Positions 63,201 through 64,000 of a DNA stretch of 64,000 bases are shown here, piece after piece. Location of the stretch: assembly GCF_014203395.1 (NCBI RefSeq), contig NZ_JACHIW010000004.1, positions 1-64,000 of the forward strand. The letters are read 5' to 3'. Within the stretch, counting starts at the first letter, position 1, and each line of letters starts with the position of its first letter. Made by a program: the position numbers and the translations under genes. The stretch is from Saccharopolyspora phatthalungensis (GTDB lineage: Bacteria > Actinomycetota > Actinomycetes > Mycobacteriales > Pseudonocardiaceae). The notes beneath the pieces are model-generated. The model had not been told where the DNA came from. It searched no databases and saw only the letters and a list, made by a program, of their open reading frames with translations.

Positions 63201-64000
63201 AGGTCAATTCCGAGCGGCCAAGTCTCCACCCGCAGCACCGCCCGAGAGCTCACCAGCGAGAAGAAGGGCACGTACCACGTGTACCGGGCGGGCAAGGCGA
63301 TCTACACGATCACCGACCAGACCCGAAATCGCGTACTTTTCCTCGCGTCGCCCGGAAAACCAGCCGAATACAAGGTGACCATCGACAACGGCGGATACTT
63401 CGCCGTGGCGGCCGACCAGGCGGCGGCGAGGAACCTCCCCGGTCCGCCGCCCGAGCCGTCCCAGCCCGCTAGCACGCCGGATCCGGGCCCGGCCATGCTG
63501 CCGGACGTCTGGATGCCCGGTGCCTACGATCAGGCGGCCGCGGAACTGCTGCCCCGCGTCCCCGGGCATCTGGTGATCGGTCTGACCGCCGAGACACCCG
63601 GCACCATTTCCGACGGATTCGGTGGCACACTCACCGTGCCCGAGCTCGCCACGCGAATCGAGGGCGTGCGGGGCTGGGCCCGGCGGCCGCTCGTGCTGGT
63701 CGGCGACGTCGGCCTGGCCGATGCGGGCGCGCTGCGCGACACCCTCGGCGTCGACATCGTCACGGCCGACCAGCAGGTCTGGCACGGCACCGACGGCCGC
63801 ATCCTCGCCGGCAATTTGACCTTCCTGCGCAGCGGGTTGCCGACCTGGCGCGAGTGGGCCGAATCCGTCGTCGGGGGCGAGGAGTCAGCCGCGAAAGCCG
63901 GGCACTGGTACCTGTTGTCGTCCAGCGGAGGCATGCGGCAGCTCCCCGGTGCGGACCTGGTACCGGCGCTGGCAAGTTCCGGTCTCCAGGCATCGCCGGG
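54249..64000 (+). CDS. Giant WXG100/CpnT-N-terminal-like protein with protease-like His/Cys domain (partial, at least 3250 aa)
   Basis: Starts MSLMVPEEVRRLFQ and has no stop before the window edge. The head (1-350) matches the two upstream paralogues, and a Pro/Ser-rich linker with PPxY and (PS)n runs to about 800. A degenerate protease-like domain (about 811-912) follows. A second, intact-looking one (about 1018-1160) has AHGDG with His1065 and LYACDVG with Cys1105. This fits the His-Gly and Cys strands of clan CD-like peptidases and the domain that annotations of giant actinomycete proteins call 'lonely Cys'. Then come an Ala/Glu coiled coil (about 1228-1433) and a beta-rich body (about 1434-3080). 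The window ends in another protease-like copy without the catalytic pair. There are no HTH-like repeats and no basic-acidic-basic motif. Self-processing or effector cleavage is inference. Confidence 0.8.
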   Translation, partial: MSLMVPEEVRRLFQVLTGEDMTDADEDALFAVAERLESDAAVVEVLGPVVREVVGRVRGEFSGKAADRFAERLEAFGPVLDAGGGGLRELAGFVRNLALQVQYLKFVTVGGLVLLLAEIAWAVAMAGPTAGGSMAWLAARFAVMRFLLSRWWGQLFMHLAMGQVVGVGLQVLMDAGAQGLQFALGTRDKWDAQTSLMAVGVGSFSGLLTLPLSALGNVVGNAVTKVLVRGLGDEVDKEVLVTAAKQVAEEHAEQYPVSAMAKFADVVSKNLEDYTGMSVRAMWAARFGHGLGESLEEGLTEMLGEAGYGAISGQGAQWNPFSFTAGLSESLGSGVGNLAGLAVRGELTPAGRARESANEDSAGTDSNADSVEEVKPESGAQPDEKPGSSDGLGEKPRFVDTFSEKPGTSSDVPYVDSGVSVPASGTPASDLTPGSVGSGVPLTSNLRSVGSGTEKSPLSDPSGVPQSGTGTVARADAAGPSPSSGTRSTDGPVQGPSVPEPSVVPPVAGGQSAGGAATSGGGAATPGGGEGMPGGVVVTPGGGPRDVDTAAAEGQDSKTGVFEPPTNTVSRHEGDAAAPGAPRGQDSPATPPPPYSPPQGHDVVRSDSPVPGDRVALGDSRAGTPPPAYGPVAAGGDHVGHEVSHVDSRGESVEHPSPSPSPSPSPSPSQSQSSGPGPDTSNRGGSPHSAAEGGQPDPVRHDGTAPKPGVIEIPKSATSPSAHGSPAFEPANAGTPPSAPSPLPGDDHATREMSSVDSVFAHQTVSATPETGLLDESSRDKPVPDGVTSTGLPAADHVSAATRLSGGSPVSVGLPPSAAADGALVVRVPDHAMSGAGGVSADEVRARVGTGATGSGPVVVVPERGFGTRMVMSSAEAGSLARGLGRDVVALAPTPGGQGPRWTTFPADGTRPKPEVGAGRTSPSRQPGTSPQRVKDLTSPAASTPATQLKATPTTTEKSTATAAGSTTTATATNGQESSRANSPAQDARRPVEDGRVSPDNARDDGFEPVETVIGATDVAAFPHVVTEDIPAGLLVRSGLGDDDVIRTVATKMSAEPGRFAVVAHGDGRGGVRVAGRSVTPRTLADLIRRSGAWDGAKPIRLYACDVGESFARELDRELGVEARWAADKVWLTSEVSGFASVVTGATIGADGRLRPDLPPTGSWQTTRPGGDRPAEQTVSLPANAGRLNWVHLRANATRFRTEPQPSLASLRNPEQTAIVVTARDEITTASEKLTQIYRILDSRMPDAPRIAVTAADPEETDALLTAATEASAAATTSVESARRSAEDLTVAQQKLAAAEQRQGELRAELDAVRQQLVRKRAAAWGAQQEARLVREEADRIARSGLPNALLARIAADAATHAESLGAEFAAEQQRVSELTGAHRAAVARAAEASTRAQAAREVAEQATEDAAKALADARLAADRADVTVRQVDLPPYAAGGAFGSGKIWQSGSIDAQTILAALPADLYWGSAAASIKDLFSADNLPETLRRVEDEGIRLVAGSRELHLRFERTAATPVQMSPFEGLTEWGIRYADAGLSINRDRSRQLGGSSAAPNMLGVSTDGVARNVLLNPSLRFNTGSGELRSFVATAEYSRVLSTRMPESHFVVDGRFVIDVREGTGPPRTYRTEPLTDVALVRYHGEDVPPATLNADQDQPVLSVPPAALLEVFALPQAIAMRRIREQVLDSLPLEKVGVDVRELVSRELSEDRAIVRFGHITSGGYRTGPFQLPGTKPNTLSLEVSAKLRTVRRVDGRVVPGVHLRQNAGAETKIETGTAQSALTELSVSAGPGLIAGLDEDHLGVGSYTTITPFTVTGAAGASASQVHGAGTSAGKKTVTSIEGNAVLVEGTLDIRVARTSTDSTLEGAEHVKEKVFLWMPIDDFARLEEISAARTALEERDLGGGSPLPDVLANSQNFRDLVDRVRPQSPSRPKAWHGHTLSAAEYAERGQLAAERTALTMLAGRATPPEITIPEGRPRQPDMLMAGRSTGGGVVDRLPGAERVLPEVRRLLEESVGAELAALRPDEQAILAVQLSSAFGMPALFGMFCAELRGATRTIRVGDQLVTIKVKPELGALVGTGRVTKTVVDVTAKNTNRGEIKTKGGTQQRIGFESGALIGTKRKDFWRNMGFIFGGSVQFSHGHGNVSAQSYRINRRAKYKGPAITFDRLVTWSISLSTMSGAQETRPHESWYRRLGLFRGQGGEQPDATRDGDIELVPLASGVTTSSNSTASNGSTVSGWTRVLIPEPLAPTTAPQRDPKQLGQTIRDFDYAEQEHNPFKVNVEFHLPQAVAVPSTVLSEHLSDLVGSSESGAVRSGEDVLAANFDQLLTPDGLFVAGSRVRLRLFDVQPIGTAPDKLSLEGIAEGGLKLDGQETSGTGADARFRVPTLWQFGSHSDHRAQVMPAVNGRASLNRESGISQGVSTARRRMGKSSGATHLYRAHAVFEKTTYDESGSATRTERIAVNGGVEFLLADAIAQRLHTNPLREPVEPGQPPRTRRLDLPAGVEPKEIPEPEVRYPPEFVLSGAGLGPTIVTEISNAHEVAPLIKSLLAAHAPGFLTDRWVARPSGIVGSVDTMASPTALGARFGQSATSGLSLLAGRTHLGGTETIEFVVRARYAPDAKATPNTQLKADTYFQHTEKWARSASRTLGGGISGSVLAARRLTGQARRVGANPEAAYGRELVRSQRETSTDAIKWRIAGEEETSYSYTWPVWFQVEMYRSWTPNAVLNNLLLNAPQRGIQLWSAMQAATRTPEQRRVTGEGTAVFTMPGGLTATELPVPRPVRITGKAVPAGGPTELGPMPQDLHGVDVLPVALPGSERLFPWLAATLAHPTRHPDNDADPASAAASMQAPAGDGWVRPATLPGQLLWQLGGEEGLTAMMPELLNAPVSFPVLVNGGMLWDEEHSLSVALRFADVEYAGSFTATGELTQERKTEQEITRLASSNATGSVLALALLKGNDAGHQRDVILPGETSMTNPSGGASGGRSIPSGQVSTRSTARELTSEKKGTYHVYRAGKAIYTITDQTRNRVLFLASPGKPAEYKVTIDNGGYFAVAADQAAARNLPGPPPEPSQPASTPDPGPAMLPDVWMPGAYDQAAAELLPRVPGHLVIGLTAETPGTISDGFGGTLTVPELATRIEGVRGWARRPLVLVGDVGLADAGALRDTLGVDIVTADQQVWHGTDGRILAGNLTFLRSGLPTWREWAESVVGGEESAAKAGHWYLLSSSGGMRQLPGADLVPALASSGLQASP
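54918..55136 (+). other. Diverged patch inside the conserved head
   Basis: Within an otherwise near-identical kilobase, this stretch codes for LGDEVDKEVLVTAAKQVAEE where the paralogues have LGDKIDKEVLEAAVRNVVEE. It uses C-ending codons unlike its flanks, so it comes from a different donor or is an unconverted island. Confidence 0.7.
56214..56255 (+). repeat. CCGTCC hexamer repeat, 7 copies
   Basis: Encodes a Pro-Ser run in the linker. The 6-bp unit keeps frame, so length changes would alter linker length and not switch the gene off. Confidence 0.8.
57300..57730 (+). other. Clan CD-like / 'lonely Cys' domain with His and Cys
   Basis: A hydrophobic strand ends in AHGD (His codon at 57441) and, 40 residues later, a second strand ends in ACDVG (Cys codon at 57561). 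A helix rich in REL and a W-containing strand follow. The other protease-like copies in the window lack this pair. Confidence 0.5.
57930..58545 (+). other. Coiled-coil segment
   Basis: About 200 residues rich in Ala, Glu, Arg and Gln with heptad-like spacing (for example AAAEQRQGELRAELDAVRQQ). It separates the protease-like domain from the beta-rich body. Confidence 0.65.
63556..63780 (+). other. Protease-like copy without catalytic residues
   Basis: The segment from HLVIGLTAETPG to ARRPLVLVGDVG and ALRDTLGVD aligns with the His/Cys domain. The AHGD position is lost and ACDVG has become VGDVG, so it looks like a pseudo-enzyme or purely structural copy. Confidence 0.45.

Noticed and set aside
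1..64000. Type VII secretion or toxin-immunity genes that would confirm the export model
   Set aside because: No WXG100 pair, EccC-like ATPase, mycosin or recognisable immunity gene was found in the window, so export is argued only from the heads.

Overview
The window comes from a high-GC actinomycete (Actinomycetota). The evidence is GC-rich coding DNA and four giant open frames on one strand, three of which begin with a WXG100-like N-terminal domain of the kind found in CpnT-type type VII secretion substrates. The genus cannot be fixed from this sequence. I found no tRNA, rRNA, CRISPR array, insertion sequence, integrase or housekeeping gene. Every convincing gene is on the + strand.

Layout. 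(1) 1-3377 is the 3' end of a giant gene that enters from outside the window. It carries 13 helix-turn-helix-like repeats of about 50 residues and stops soon after an RRRxSWP motif. (2) 3378-3844 is intergenic, with a hairpin terminator and a leader block. (3) 3845-23497 encodes a protein of 6550 residues: WXG100-like head, Pro/Gly/Ser-rich linker, about 25 repeats, a long beta-rich region and four copies of a C-terminal module. (4) 23498-24051 is intergenic and its last 153 bp match the leader of the previous gene. (5) 24052-53601 encodes a protein of 9849 residues with the same plan and about 61 repeats. (6) 53602-54248 is intergenic and lacks that leader. (7) 54249-64000 is the 5' part of a third head-bearing gene. 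It keeps the head but has no repeats. Instead it has a protease-like His/Cys domain, a coiled coil and a different beta-rich body, and it runs off the window.

How the genes fit together. They are paralogues assembled from shared modules, and near-identical DNA tracts between them point to continuing recombination and gene conversion. By analogy with CpnT, the heads suggest export by a type VII (ESX) system, but no ESX gene lies in the window. The outstanding feature is about 99 tandem units that look like DNA-binding helix-turn-helix folds. Their scaffold is conserved while four positions around the Trp of the putative recognition helix vary from unit to unit. Most arrays are preceded by a basic-acidic-basic motif resembling a bipartite nuclear localisation signal. 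Whether these are secreted DNA-binding effectors, structural stalks or something else cannot be settled from sequence alone.
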